Positions 15,481 to 22,842 of a DNA stretch of 64,000 nt are shown one piece after another. How positions within the stretch are numbered: position 1 is the stretch's first letter; every line of letters starts with the position of its first letter. The translations under genes and the position numbers were made by a program. The stretch covers positions 1-64,000 of the forward strand of contig JAIPIF010000003.1 in NCBI GenBank assembly GCA_021734785.1, given 5' to 3'. Below the pieces are notes generated by a model. It was not told the origin of the DNA and did no database searches. It was given only the letters and a program-made list of their open reading frames with translations. The stretch is from Candidatus Altimarinota bacterium (GTDB taxonomy: Bacteria > Patescibacteriota > Gracilibacteria > UBA4473).

Positions 15481-16221
15481 TCATCCCAAAAGGGTCTCGA
15501 TCGTCCGGCATCCGCCAAACTCCGCTGGCTCAAACGTAAAAAACGCACTCCCACTCCCCGTGAGGTGAGCCCCTTTTTGGTCGAGGGTGAGGAATTGGTC
15601 AAACGCATTGCCGCATTTCTTCAAATCCGGTTCTGCCAGAAATTTCTCTGTGTGTTTCGTCCCAAAGTTGGTGAGTTGGGCGTACATTTCTCCCGTGAGA
15701 TTTTTGTACTCAGGGATGTGAAGCCATATTTTTTGTCCGCTGAAATCAAAGGGCATTTTTTCCACCTGCTCGCCAAAATGTGTCCCCCGGGCACACGTTT
15801 CTCCCGAAAAAAAGAACGGAATATCCGACCCCAGCTTTCCCGATTCGATCACCAGTTTCTCCGGAATCTGCAGACCAAAAAGCTCAGTGTAGAGTTTTAC
15901 AAATGTGGCAAAGTTTGTGCTGCCACCGCCAAGGCCTGCACCGATGGGGATATTTTTCTCTGCTCGCACGATCACCGCGGGACCGTCTGGAAAAAATTTT
16001 CGCACCAGCCCCCAGGCCTGCACGATGAGATTTTCCTCGGGGTCACATTCGAAGTCTCCGTACAGTTCAAATCGGTCGGCGGGAGTGAGCTCGAGTGTGT
16101 CGGCAAGACTGATTCGATGCAAAATCGTGTCCACCGGGTGTCGGGCGTCCTCGGGATTTTTTTTCTGTACGTCGAGCGTGAGATTGACTTTTGCCGAAGC
16201 GGATCCTGTGATTTTTTTCAT
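15481..16221 (-). CDS. ispE: 4-diphosphocytidyl-2-C-methyl-D-erythritol kinase
   Basis: 246 aa. GHMP kinase that phosphorylates CDP-methylerythritol in the MEP isoprenoid pathway. N-terminal SASAKVNLTLDV and the ATP-binding IPIGAGLGGGSTNFA (about 89-103) are clear, as is LGSDIPFF with the catalytic Asp. Somewhat shorter than typical (about 280). Last gene of the yjbQ-ispG-dxr-ispDF-ispE operon; its ATG overlaps the ispDF stop by 4 nt and its stop abuts that of mutL. Confidence 0.93.
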   Translation of the reverse strand: MKKITGSASAKVNLTLDVQKKNPEDARHPVDTILHRISLADTLELTPADRFELYGDFECDPEENLIVQAWGLVRKFFPDGPAVIVRAEKNIPIGAGLGGGSTNFATFVKLYTELFGLQIPEKLVIESGKLGSDIPFFFSGETCARGTHFGEQVEKMPFDFSGQKIWLHIPEYKNLTGEMYAQLTNFGTKHTEKFLAEPDLKKCGNAFDQFLTLDQKGAHLTGSGSAFFTFEPAEFGGCRTIETLLG

Positions 16222-17309
16222 GCGATACGGAGCAGTATTTCTGTACGAGCTCGGACACCAGCGGCACGCATTTTTTCCCCCGTAGTGTACGACAAGCCGA
16301 TTTGGTTCGGATGTATTGTGAGCATTTGCGCCAGATTTTCAACTATTTTCTCGTGCATCGGTTTGAGCTTTGGCTCCTCAAGCTCGAGCGAGATGGCGAT
16401 ATTTTCGATCTCCAGATTTTCAAATTTTTCGCGAGCAATATCCAGCGCCCGTTCGACATATTTTTGAGAATTTGTTTCTCCACCCGTGCACATCTCGTCG
16501 GCAAAATCGGACAACGGCCCCTCTCCCACGGCAGAGAGAATTGCATTTGCCAGAGCGTGCAGGATCACATCGCCGTCAGAGTTGGCGTCGAACTTCTTGG
16601 GGAAATCTAGTTTGACTCCGCCCAGCACGAGCGTTTCTTCACTCGAAAATTTCTCTGCAAAGCGATGACTGTCCTCCCCCACCCCGATCCGAAACCGTGG
16701 GCCAAAGTCCGAAAGATCGGTCACTTTTTCATTTACTCGGCTGCATTCAAACACAAAAACATCCTCCCCCGCTGCGGTCAGGATTTCGGCCTCATCCCGT
16801 GGCTCGCCCGTAAAATTTTTGGCGGCTTTTTTTAGCATTTCGAGATCTGAAATCTGGGGTGTCTGGGTTTCAAAAATTTCTGCTGGATTGAGAAAATCAA
16901 TCACTTTGCCGTCTACAACTTTTTTGACGGCATTGGGAGAGAAAAATCCAAAAATAAGATTTTTCTCCGGTCGGGCGAGTGCTGCTTTGAGTTCCGAAAT
17001 TTTCACATCCGGATTGGCGCCGTTGTGCACGAGGACGCGACAGTTTTCTTGAGAGGGAAGAAAATCAAGCGCGCATTTCAATGACTGAAATCGAGTTTTT
17101 CCTCCCGAGATGACCGCAGAAATTTTGGGAAACGATTTTTGCAGCTCTTTATCTGGCCCCACCAGCAGGATTTCATCGATGGCATCACACTGCTGAAATT
17201 TCTCCATCGTGCGATGGAGTACAGGACGTCCAAACCGGTCGTCACGCAGCTTGTCAAAACCGCACCGATCCCCTGTCCCCGCGGCCAAAATAATCGCGAG
17301 TGTTTTCAT
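16218..17309 (-). CDS. ispDF: bifunctional IspD/IspF (divergent active sites)
   Basis: 363 aa, a fusion of MEP cytidylyltransferase (about 1-205) and cyclodiphosphate synthase (about 206-363). IspD part: IILAAGTGDRCGFDKL and GGKTRFQSL are recognisable, but the usual HDAARP reads HNGANP. IspF part: RIGVGEDSHRF keeps the Asp and His metal ligands, while the usual HSDGD reads NSDGD (nt 16577-16591), losing the third metal-binding His, and the GDIGxHFP segment is rewritten. Activity is therefore uncertain for both halves. Overlaps dxr and ispE by 4 nt each. Confidence 0.88.
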   Translation of the reverse strand: MKTLAIILAAGTGDRCGFDKLRDDRFGRPVLHRTMEKFQQCDAIDEILLVGPDKELQKSFPKISAVISGGKTRFQSLKCALDFLPSQENCRVLVHNGANPDVKISELKAALARPEKNLIFGFFSPNAVKKVVDGKVIDFLNPAEIFETQTPQISDLEMLKKAAKNFTGEPRDEAEILTAAGEDVFVFECSRVNEKVTDLSDFGPRFRIGVGEDSHRFAEKFSSEETLVLGGVKLDFPKKFDANSDGDVILHALANAILSAVGEGPLSDFADEMCTGGETNSQKYVERALDIAREKFENLEIENIAISLELEEPKLKPMHEKIVENLAQMLTIHPNQIGLSYTTGEKMRAAGVRARTEILLRIA

Positions 17310-18385
17310 GAGAAATATTTCTGTGCCATTTTCCGCGCACGGGCGTCGATGTCAAAAATTTTCTCGATCGAATCCACGGCTTCTTTTTGCGTTTCGCCGA
17401 TCACGCGTTCCAGCAGATCAAAGATGTCGAGAAACGGAATATTTCCCGCCAAAAACTCCGCCACGGCCACTTCGTTTGCGGCGTTGAACACAATTGGAAA
17501 GTTGGCCATCTCCTGCGTGCAGGTGTCCAATAGCTTCAGCGTGCGAAAGGTCTCCCGATCGGGAGTGGTGAAACTTAGATTGAGATCCGAAAAGTCCTGC
17601 ACCGGGCATCCTGTTTTCGTCCGCTGGGGAAACTGGAGCGCGCACGAAATCGGCAGCTCCATCGTGGGCGGCGAGAGCTGGGCTTTGATCGAACTGTCCG
17701 GAAACTGCACCATCGAGTGCACGATGGCCTGGGGGTGGATCACAATTTCGATCTGCTCCCCTTTCGCACGGAAAAGGTGCATCGCCTCAAACACCTCCAG
17801 GCACTTGTTTGCCAGCGTCGCGCTGTCGACGGAAATCTTGGCGCCCATGGACCACTGCGGATGGGCAAGCGCCTGGTCCACGGAAATGTTTTTCAGTTCC
17901 TCTTTTTTTCTCCCGTAAAACGGTCCACCCGAGCAGGTCAGGATTATTTTTTCAAAATTCCCCTCCCCCTGCAGACACTGAAAAATCGCGGAGTGCTCGC
18001 TGTCGACGGGGAGAATGTCGATGTCTTTTTCTCGAGCCAGCTGCATCAACAGCTCTCCCCCGGCCACAAGGGACTCTTTGTTTGCCAGCGCCAGCGGGAG
18101 GTCCGCTTCGATCGTGGCAAGAGAGAATTTCAATCCAGCAAATCCCGAGACGGCATTCAGCACGATATCGGGTTCACCTTTTTTGAGAAATTCTTTTGCA
18201 GAAAACGGCTCTCGCGTGTCGAGGAGATATTTTATGCCAAACTCGCTCGCAATTTTTTCCAATTCGGGAAAATGTGCGTGCGCGCTCGCTCCGACGATTT
18301 GAAATTTCTCGGGGTTTCTCCGTACGAGCTCCAGCGTTGTTTGGCCGATTGACCCCGTGGCACCCAGCAGCACGATTTTTTTCAT
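17306..18385 (-). CDS. dxr: 1-deoxy-D-xylulose 5-phosphate reductoisomerase
   Basis: 359 aa from ATG at 18385, which starts the NADPH-binding motif VLLGATGSIGQTTLEL. Other family motifs: LALANKESLVAGGEL, PVDSEHSAIFQCL with the metal-binding acidic residues, and HPQWSMGAKISVDSATLANK. It converts DXP to MEP, the committed step of the pathway. Overlaps the ispG stop (ATGA) upstream and the ispDF start downstream. dxs and ispH are not in the window. Confidence 0.96.
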   Translation of the reverse strand: MKKIVLLGATGSIGQTTLELVRRNPEKFQIVGASAHAHFPELEKIASEFGIKYLLDTREPFSAKEFLKKGEPDIVLNAVSGFAGLKFSLATIEADLPLALANKESLVAGGELLMQLAREKDIDILPVDSEHSAIFQCLQGEGNFEKIILTCSGGPFYGRKKEELKNISVDQALAHPQWSMGAKISVDSATLANKCLEVFEAMHLFRAKGEQIEIVIHPQAIVHSMVQFPDSSIKAQLSPPTMELPISCALQFPQRTKTGCPVQDFSDLNLSFTTPDRETFRTLKLLDTCTQEMANFPIVFNAANEVAVAEFLAGNIPFLDIFDLLERVIGETQKEAVDSIEKIFDIDARARKMAQKYFS

Positions 18386-19515
18386 TTTGAAAAATGTTCT
18401 GCAACGAATGTTTCCAAAATCTCCCAAAACTCGCCTGTTAGATTTTCGCCCGTGAGGTCAGCTACTTTTTTGCCTCGTACAAACACAATGGCACTCGCCT
18501 CTCCTCCACCGGGGAGACTCAGGCCGATGTCGGCACTTCTTGCCTCTCCCGGACCATTGACCACACACCCCATGACGGCAATTTTGAGTGTTTCGACGCC
18601 CGGAAATTTTTTCTGCCAGCGGGGAAATGCTTTCTCGACTCGCCCGGAAATTTCGTCTGCTAGACGCTGAAACTGATCACTCTGAGTGCGGCCACATCCG
18701 GGACAACTGATGATGCGCGGTGCAAAGTTTCTCAGCTCCAGTGCCTGTAAAATTTGCTTTCCCACGTCGACTTCTCGGGTCCGACTTTTCCCCGGTTTCG
18801 GCGTCAGAGAAATGCGAAATGTCTCGCCGATTCCCTCAGCCAGAAGTGTCCCCATGGCGGTCGTAGAAGCAATTTCTCCAGACAACCCGCTGCCTGCCTC
18901 GGTGAGCCCCAGATGCAGGGCGTACGGGAAATTTTGAGCCAGGGATCGATACACGGCAATGGTTTCGGGAACGGAGGAAAGTTTGGCCGACAGCACCAGC
19001 TGATCTGCAGGGAAGTTGAGACTGTTTGCCGTCAGCACCGAGAGCTCCACGGTGCGCAGAACCGCTTGGACGAGGGATCGGGAATCGGCCAAAATTTCGG
19101 GCGACACACTCCCCGCATTGACCCCGATGCGGACAGGCTTTTTGAGTTTTTTGGCCCGTTTCAAGAAATCGGTGAAATGTTTATCCGTAGAGTTGCCCGG
19201 GTTGATCCGGAATTTTGCCAGCGCCTCAGCACATTTTGGGACGGCTTTCAGTATTTCGGCGCCCCCAAAATGAAAATCCCCCACGACCGGAACGGGATCC
19301 ACTTGCTGACAAATTTTTACCGCTGCCTCGGCGGCGGCTTCATCGGGAATTGCGAGGCGCACAATTTCCGCGCCAGCTGTGTGCAGTGCCTGAATTTCCG
19401 CAACGGTTTTTTTTACATCCCGGGTGTCGGTGGAGGTCATGGACTGCAAGACCGGCGGCAGTCCACCACCGATTTGCACCGTTCCAATGTTTACGACGGG
19501 CGAAATGCGCTTCAT
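18382..19515 (-). CDS. ispG: 4-hydroxy-3-methylbut-2-en-1-yl diphosphate synthase
   Basis: 377 aa from ATG at 19515; an extra TTG codon directly upstream is not needed. The N-terminal TIM barrel carries PVLQSMTSTDTRDV and PVVGDFHF. The C-terminal [4Fe-4S] domain supplies the three ligands CPGC (about 268-271) and MGCVVNGPGE. It forms HMBPP in the MEP pathway. Starts 9 nt after yjbQ and is coupled to dxr by a 4-nt overlap. Confidence 0.96.
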   Translation of the reverse strand: MKRISPVVNIGTVQIGGGLPPVLQSMTSTDTRDVKKTVAEIQALHTAGAEIVRLAIPDEAAAEAAVKICQQVDPVPVVGDFHFGGAEILKAVPKCAEALAKFRINPGNSTDKHFTDFLKRAKKLKKPVRIGVNAGSVSPEILADSRSLVQAVLRTVELSVLTANSLNFPADQLVLSAKLSSVPETIAVYRSLAQNFPYALHLGLTEAGSGLSGEIASTTAMGTLLAEGIGETFRISLTPKPGKSRTREVDVGKQILQALELRNFAPRIISCPGCGRTQSDQFQRLADEISGRVEKAFPRWQKKFPGVETLKIAVMGCVVNGPGEARSADIGLSLPGGGEASAIVFVRGKKVADLTGENLTGEFWEILETFVAEHFSK

Positions 19516-19524
19516 CAAGCCGAT

Positions 19525-19977
19525 CTAACCACACTCTCCCACAAAACTCAACACCACTTCGCGGTTTCGGGGACGATCAAGTTCAAAAAACAGAAGATGC
19601 TGCCAGGTCCCCAGCTGCATTTTTCCCTGCTGTACCGGCACCGTCTCCCCACTCCCGAGCAGCATTTGGATCACATGGGAGTGGCCATTCTGGCATTCAC
19701 CGCTGGCACACATCGTCTCGGGGGCACGGCCATCGAGGTCATTGTGTTTCCACTTCCGATCTGGGCGTGCGATTTCTGTGAAGAAGACATCTTTCATGTC
19801 CTGCATCAGCCCGTCCTCCAGCTCATTGATCCGCACCGCGCAGGTCGTGTGTCGGGTAAACACATTTACGAGGCCCTCTTTTGCCCCGATTTCCTGAAGA
19901 AAATCCTGCACCGTCTGGGTCAGGTCGTGAATGTCAAAAAATTTCTCCGTCGAGATCGAAAGCGTTTTGGTTTTCAT
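19525..19977 (-). CDS. yjbQ: YjbQ/UPF0047 family protein (secondary thiamine-phosphate synthase)
   Basis: 150 aa, the full family length. Motifs: FTRHTTCAVRINE (about 40-52), NGHSHVIQMLLGSGETVPV with the conserved His pair, and GTWQHLLFFELD. YjbQ homologues show weak thiamine-phosphate synthase activity and their true role is unsettled. It is the first gene of the MEP operon. The -10 box TACACT ends 8 nt before the ATG, so the transcript should be nearly leaderless. Confidence 0.93.
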   Translation of the reverse strand: MKTKTLSISTEKFFDIHDLTQTVQDFLQEIGAKEGLVNVFTRHTTCAVRINELEDGLMQDMKDVFFTEIARPDRKWKHNDLDGRAPETMCASGECQNGHSHVIQMLLGSGETVPVQQGKMQLGTWQHLLFFELDRPRNREVVLSFVGECG

Positions 19978-19985
19978 CGCGGGCG

Positions 19986-20013
19986 AGTGTACTCACTTGC
20001 GCAGAAAATTCAA
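19986..20013 (-). promoter_or_regulatory. promoter of the yjbQ-MEP operon
   Basis: Minus strand TTGAAT (20013-20008), 16 bp, TACACT (19991-19986), then 8 nt to the ATG at 19977. It would drive yjbQ, ispG, dxr, ispDF and ispE. Confidence 0.6.
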
Positions 20014-20017
20014 AAAA

Positions 20018-20260
20018 TTATAACCCCAAATGGAATGTTTCTTGTTCCCATTTTGAAGCAATGCAGTTCTCACATTTTTTACTACAACTCGAAACATAAT
20101 CAAGAGCTTCATTTGATGCAGTAACCGCAGACAAGGGGAGCCTGTTTTTTTTCAATTCTTCCTGAATTTCTATCGGTGCCTTCTGAATGATTCGGTCTTT
20201 TTGTTCTTTTGGATTCTCGCAAAGACAACCACCATCAATTTTGCATTTTTCTCCTCCCAT
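20018..20260 (-). CDS. small cysteine-rich hypothetical protein
   Basis: 80 aa, not recognised. Six cysteines in two groups: CKIDGGCLC near the N-terminus and CSKKCENC at about 59-66, separated by a charged helical stretch. The spacing could bind zinc or an Fe-S cluster. The region is AT-rich relative to neighbours and lies between tsf and the MEP operon. The ordered cysteine pattern argues for a real gene. Confidence 0.5.
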   Translation of the reverse strand: MGGEKCKIDGGCLCENPKEQKDRIIQKAPIEIQEELKKNRLPLSAVTASNEALDYVSSCSKKCENCIASKWEQETFHLGL

Positions 20261-20360
20261 TTTTTACAGTTTAAAAGCAAGGTAAAACTTAATTAAAAAA
20301 TAAAAAATGTCAAAATAATTTAAAATATTTCGTTGTTCGGTCTTCCTCGGGAATCAATCA

Positions 20361-20383
20361 ATTCCGGATAAGCCGGAATGACG
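20361..20383. repeat. REP-like palindrome R4 after tsf
   Basis: ATTCCGG-ATAAG-CCGGAAT followed by GACG, with the GGAATGAC tail shared with other copies. It lies 10 nt past the tsf stop. Confidence 0.75.
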
Positions 20384-20392
20384 CGGGAAAAA

Positions 20393-21154
20393 CTACACCG
20401 CCATCCGCACAAACTTCACGATCTTGGCATCGCCCAGGTACTGTGCGACGGTTTGTTCGGGATCTTTGACAAATGCCTGACTGGCCAGGGCACGTTCAGC
20501 GCAGAACTTTTTCATCTTTCCCTCAATGATTTTGTCCAAAATCTGCTCGGGTTTTCCTTCTCCCAAAAGCTGCTCCCGGGCAATCTCCCGCTCTTTGGCG
20601 AGAATTTCCTCCGGCACATCTTCCGGATTTGCCACGAGTGGATTCATGGCAGTGGCGTGCATGGCCACATCGCGGGCTTGCTCTTCGTTCCCGCCATCCA
20701 AAACCACGATCGTGCCAACCTTTCGATTTGTGTGAAGATAGCTCCCGACCGTGTCTCCCCCTTCTACCACTTCCACAGCATCGAGCGACATGTTTTCGCC
20801 GATCTCCTGAATTTTATCGGTTTTGATGGATTCAAAATGTTTTTTGGCTGCATCCGCGCTCTCGGCTTCGGCTTTTTGCGCCAACTCTTCAGTCAGGGCG
20901 ACAAATTTCTCGTTTCGCGCAACGAAATCGGTTTCGCACAGCAGCTTGATCATCGCGCGTCCGGCGATGCCGATGCCTCCCTCACTGGTGGATCGATCCG
21001 CTTTTGAAGCGGCTTTGGCTTCTCCGCGTTTTCTGAGAAGTTCGACTGCTTTTTCCCTGTCGCCATTCGATTCTTCGAGCGCTTTTTTGCAGGCGAGCAT
21101 CCCGACTCCGGTTTGTTCGCGAAGGGTTTTGACGTCAGCAGCAGAAATGGCCAT
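20393..21154 (-). CDS. tsf: translation elongation factor Ts
   Basis: 253 aa from ATG at 21154; an in-frame extension to 21292 is AT-rich non-coding leader. Nucleotide-exchange factor for EF-Tu. N-terminal UBA-like domain with the signature LREQTGVGMLACKKAL (about 10-25), then CETDFVARNEKF, the EF-Tu contact motif, and the core domain to the end. Typical length for a short EF-Ts. Preceded by its own promoter at 21208-21235; gene order rpsB - membrane protein - tsf keeps the classical rpsB/tsf pairing. Confidence 0.97.
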   Translation of the reverse strand: MAISAADVKTLREQTGVGMLACKKALEESNGDREKAVELLRKRGEAKAASKADRSTSEGGIGIAGRAMIKLLCETDFVARNEKFVALTEELAQKAEAESADAAKKHFESIKTDKIQEIGENMSLDAVEVVEGGDTVGSYLHTNRKVGTIVVLDGGNEEQARDVAMHATAMNPLVANPEDVPEEILAKEREIAREQLLGEGKPEQILDKIIEGKMKKFCAERALASQAFVKDPEQTVAQYLGDAKIVKFVRMAV

Positions 21155-21207
21155 TTCAATGAAAAATGAAGAATTAAAAATGAAAAATGAGGAAAATTTT
21201 CGGCGGG

Positions 21208-21235
21208 ATTTTACATGCGCAGATTCGAAATGCAA
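21208..21235 (-). promoter_or_regulatory. tsf promoter
   Basis: Minus strand TTGCAT (21235-21230), 16 bp, TAAAAT (21213-21208). The leader of about 45 nt is very AT-rich. Confidence 0.6.
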
Positions 21236-21289
21236 CCCAAAACAAAAACTTTCATAGCTCAAAAAACAAAAAACGAAAAACAAATTTTT

Positions 21290-21307
21290 CATTCGTCATT
21301 CGTAATT
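21290..21307. repeat. AT-rich dispersed motif copy
   Basis: CATTCGTCATTCGTAATT, one mismatch from the copy at 8894-8911; intergenic between tsf and the membrane protein gene. Confidence 0.4.
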
Positions 21308-21319
21308 GTTCATTGATTT

Positions 21320-21715
21320 TTACCACTTCAATTTTTTGGCCATGTCGCCGATGATCGGAATCTTCCACATGGTCCCCTTCCAGGCATGCAAGATAGCCGC
21401 CAGGGCAATTATCACATGGATCAGACCGAGAAACACCCGCATCCCGAGCGAAAACCACCCGAGCCACGAAAGAAGTAAAAACACAATCGCTAGCACAAGG
21501 GCTTGTTTTCCGTGATGCTGACAAAATTTCGACTGAGGCTTGATCGCGAGCGGAAGCACACAGAGAAAACTAAAATACCCCAGCACTGCCAAGAGCTTCT
21601 CGCCCCCGGGGAGGGCTTCTTTTGAGTCCTCATCGAGGGAAACCGACTCCTCTTTTTTGCTTGCTTTTGCGGGAGGAGTCTCCTTTTCTGGAGCCGAATC
21701 TTTTTCTTCTGGCAT
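21320..21715 (-). CDS. small membrane protein (DUF4870/Tic20-like)
   Basis: 131 aa. A charged, Pro/Lys/Glu-rich N-terminal region of about 40 residues is followed by three membrane helices (about 43-60, 70-88, 92-112) and a short basic end. The pattern LAVLGYFSFLCVLPLAI, then FCQHHGKQALVLAI resembles DUF4870/Tic20-like proteins, which have no settled function. It sits between rpsB and tsf on the same strand, 18 nt downstream of rpsB. Confidence 0.75.
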   Translation of the reverse strand: MPEEKDSAPEKETPPAKASKKEESVSLDEDSKEALPGGEKLLAVLGYFSFLCVLPLAIKPQSKFCQHHGKQALVLAIVFLLLSWLGWFSLGMRVFLGLIHVIIALAAILHAWKGTMWKIPIIGDMAKKLKW

Positions 21716-21733
21716 GTGTTTTTATATGAAAAA

Positions 21734-22399
21734 CTACACCAGTGAGTCTACCAGAGACTGGAGAATAAATCGAATGGATTTCACCGAATCATCGTTGGCA
21801 GGAATCGGATAGTTGACGTTGTCTGGATCAGCATTTGAATCCAGCACCGCCACGACAGGGATTTTTGAGTTTGTCGCTTCTTCGATCGCGAGACGATTGA
21901 CCACCGCATCCAGTACGACGATCGCGCCAGGCGCTTTTCGCATTTCTCCCACACCGTGATACAGCATTTCCAGCTTTTCGAGTTCCTTTTTGTATTTGGA
22001 GATTTCTTTTTTGGTGTACTTCTGAATTTCTCCAGATTCAAATTGTGATTTCAGATTCAAATAGTGATCGATTCGTTTGCGGATTTCTTTGAAATTGGTG
22101 AGAAGCCCTGGCTGCCATTTTTCGTCCACCAGGTACTGAGATTTTCCGGCAAGAAGCGCATTGAGTACAAGCGAAGTCTGTGGTTTGGTGCCGACAAAAA
22201 GGATTTTTTTGCCCTGGAGTTTTGTAGCCTTGAGAAACTGCTGCGCTTTTTTGAGCAGTTCGGCGGTTTTTTCGAGATCAAAAACATGGACTCCGTTGAA
22301 GTCACTGTACAGGTACGGTTTCATTTTTGGGTTCCATCCCGAAGTACGCTGCCCGATGTGCAGTTCGTTTTCAAAAAGAGTTTTGAGGTCGGTGGTCAT
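21734..22399 (-). CDS. rpsB: 30S ribosomal protein S2
   Basis: 221 aa. Motifs ELHIGQRTSGWNPKMKPYLY, VFDLEKTAELLKKA, LFVGTKPQTS and WQPGLLTNF mark S2, and the end has IPVVAVLDSNADPDNVNYPIPANDDS. Slightly short, as the N-terminal residues and tail are trimmed. S2 binds late in 30S assembly. Promoter at 22473-22500 with a leader of about 65 nt; divergent from gatC. Confidence 0.97.
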   Translation of the reverse strand: MTTDLKTLFENELHIGQRTSGWNPKMKPYLYSDFNGVHVFDLEKTAELLKKAQQFLKATKLQGKKILFVGTKPQTSLVLNALLAGKSQYLVDEKWQPGLLTNFKEIRKRIDHYLNLKSQFESGEIQKYTKKEISKYKKELEKLEMLYHGVGEMRKAPGAIVVLDAVVNRLAIEEATNSKIPVVAVLDSNADPDNVNYPIPANDDSVKSIRFILQSLVDSLV

Positions 22400-22472
22400 G
22401 ATGGGAAAATTTTAAGAAGTGATGGTGTCGCTTCCCGCCGCACTTGAGTCAGTTTGGCTTGACGACGGGTGG

Positions 22473-22500
22473 ATTGTAGGGAGGGCCAGAAAAAATGCAA
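22473..22500 (-). promoter_or_regulatory. rpsB promoter
   Basis: Minus strand TTGCAT (22500-22495), 16 bp, TACAAT (22478-22473). Confidence 0.65.
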
Positions 22501-22527
22501 ATGTTTTTGTGAATTGACAAAAAATCG

Positions 22528-22533
22528 ATACAC
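22528..22533 (+). promoter_or_regulatory. -10 element of the gatC-gatA-carA-carB operon
   Basis: TACACT with 14 nt to the gatC ATG. A weak TTTGTG lies 17 bp upstream; a TTGACA is present but only 9 bp away. Confidence 0.4.
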
Positions 22534-22548
22534 TTTCGGCGAACCGAA

Positions 22549-22842
22549 ATGACCAAGAAAATTTCAACCGACGACATCCTTCATCTGGCTGATCTGGCGA
22601 AATTGCGCCTCACTCCAAGTGAAGCCGCGGCCTTTGCCCCGCAGCTGACGGGGATTTTGAAGTTTGTCGGCGAGCTCCAAAAAGTAAAAACAAAAAAGGT
22701 GGAAGAAACCTCACAGGTGACGGGACTTCAAAATGTTTCCCGAAGGGATGAAATTTTTCCGTTTGATGCCGAAATCGAACTTCTGGAATGCTCTCCTCAT
22801 CCCACAAAACAAAAATCCATTCGTATCCCCCGCATTCTCTGA
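22549..22842 (+). CDS. gatC: aspartyl/glutamyl-tRNA amidotransferase subunit C
   Basis: 97 aa. Small subunit that clamps GatA to GatB in the complex converting Glu-tRNA(Gln) and Asp-tRNA(Asn) to the amidated forms. Typical features: the N-terminal helix ILHLADLAKLRLTPSEAAAF and a C-terminal stretch VSRRDEIFP in the place of the usual LREDxV. Its TGA overlaps the gatA ATG (TGATG). gatB is in the window too, but 14 kb away on the other strand. Confidence 0.93.
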   Translation: MTKKISTDDILHLADLAKLRLTPSEAAAFAPQLTGILKFVGELQKVKTKKVEETSQVTGLQNVSRRDEIFPFDAEIELLECSPHPTKQKSIRIPRIL

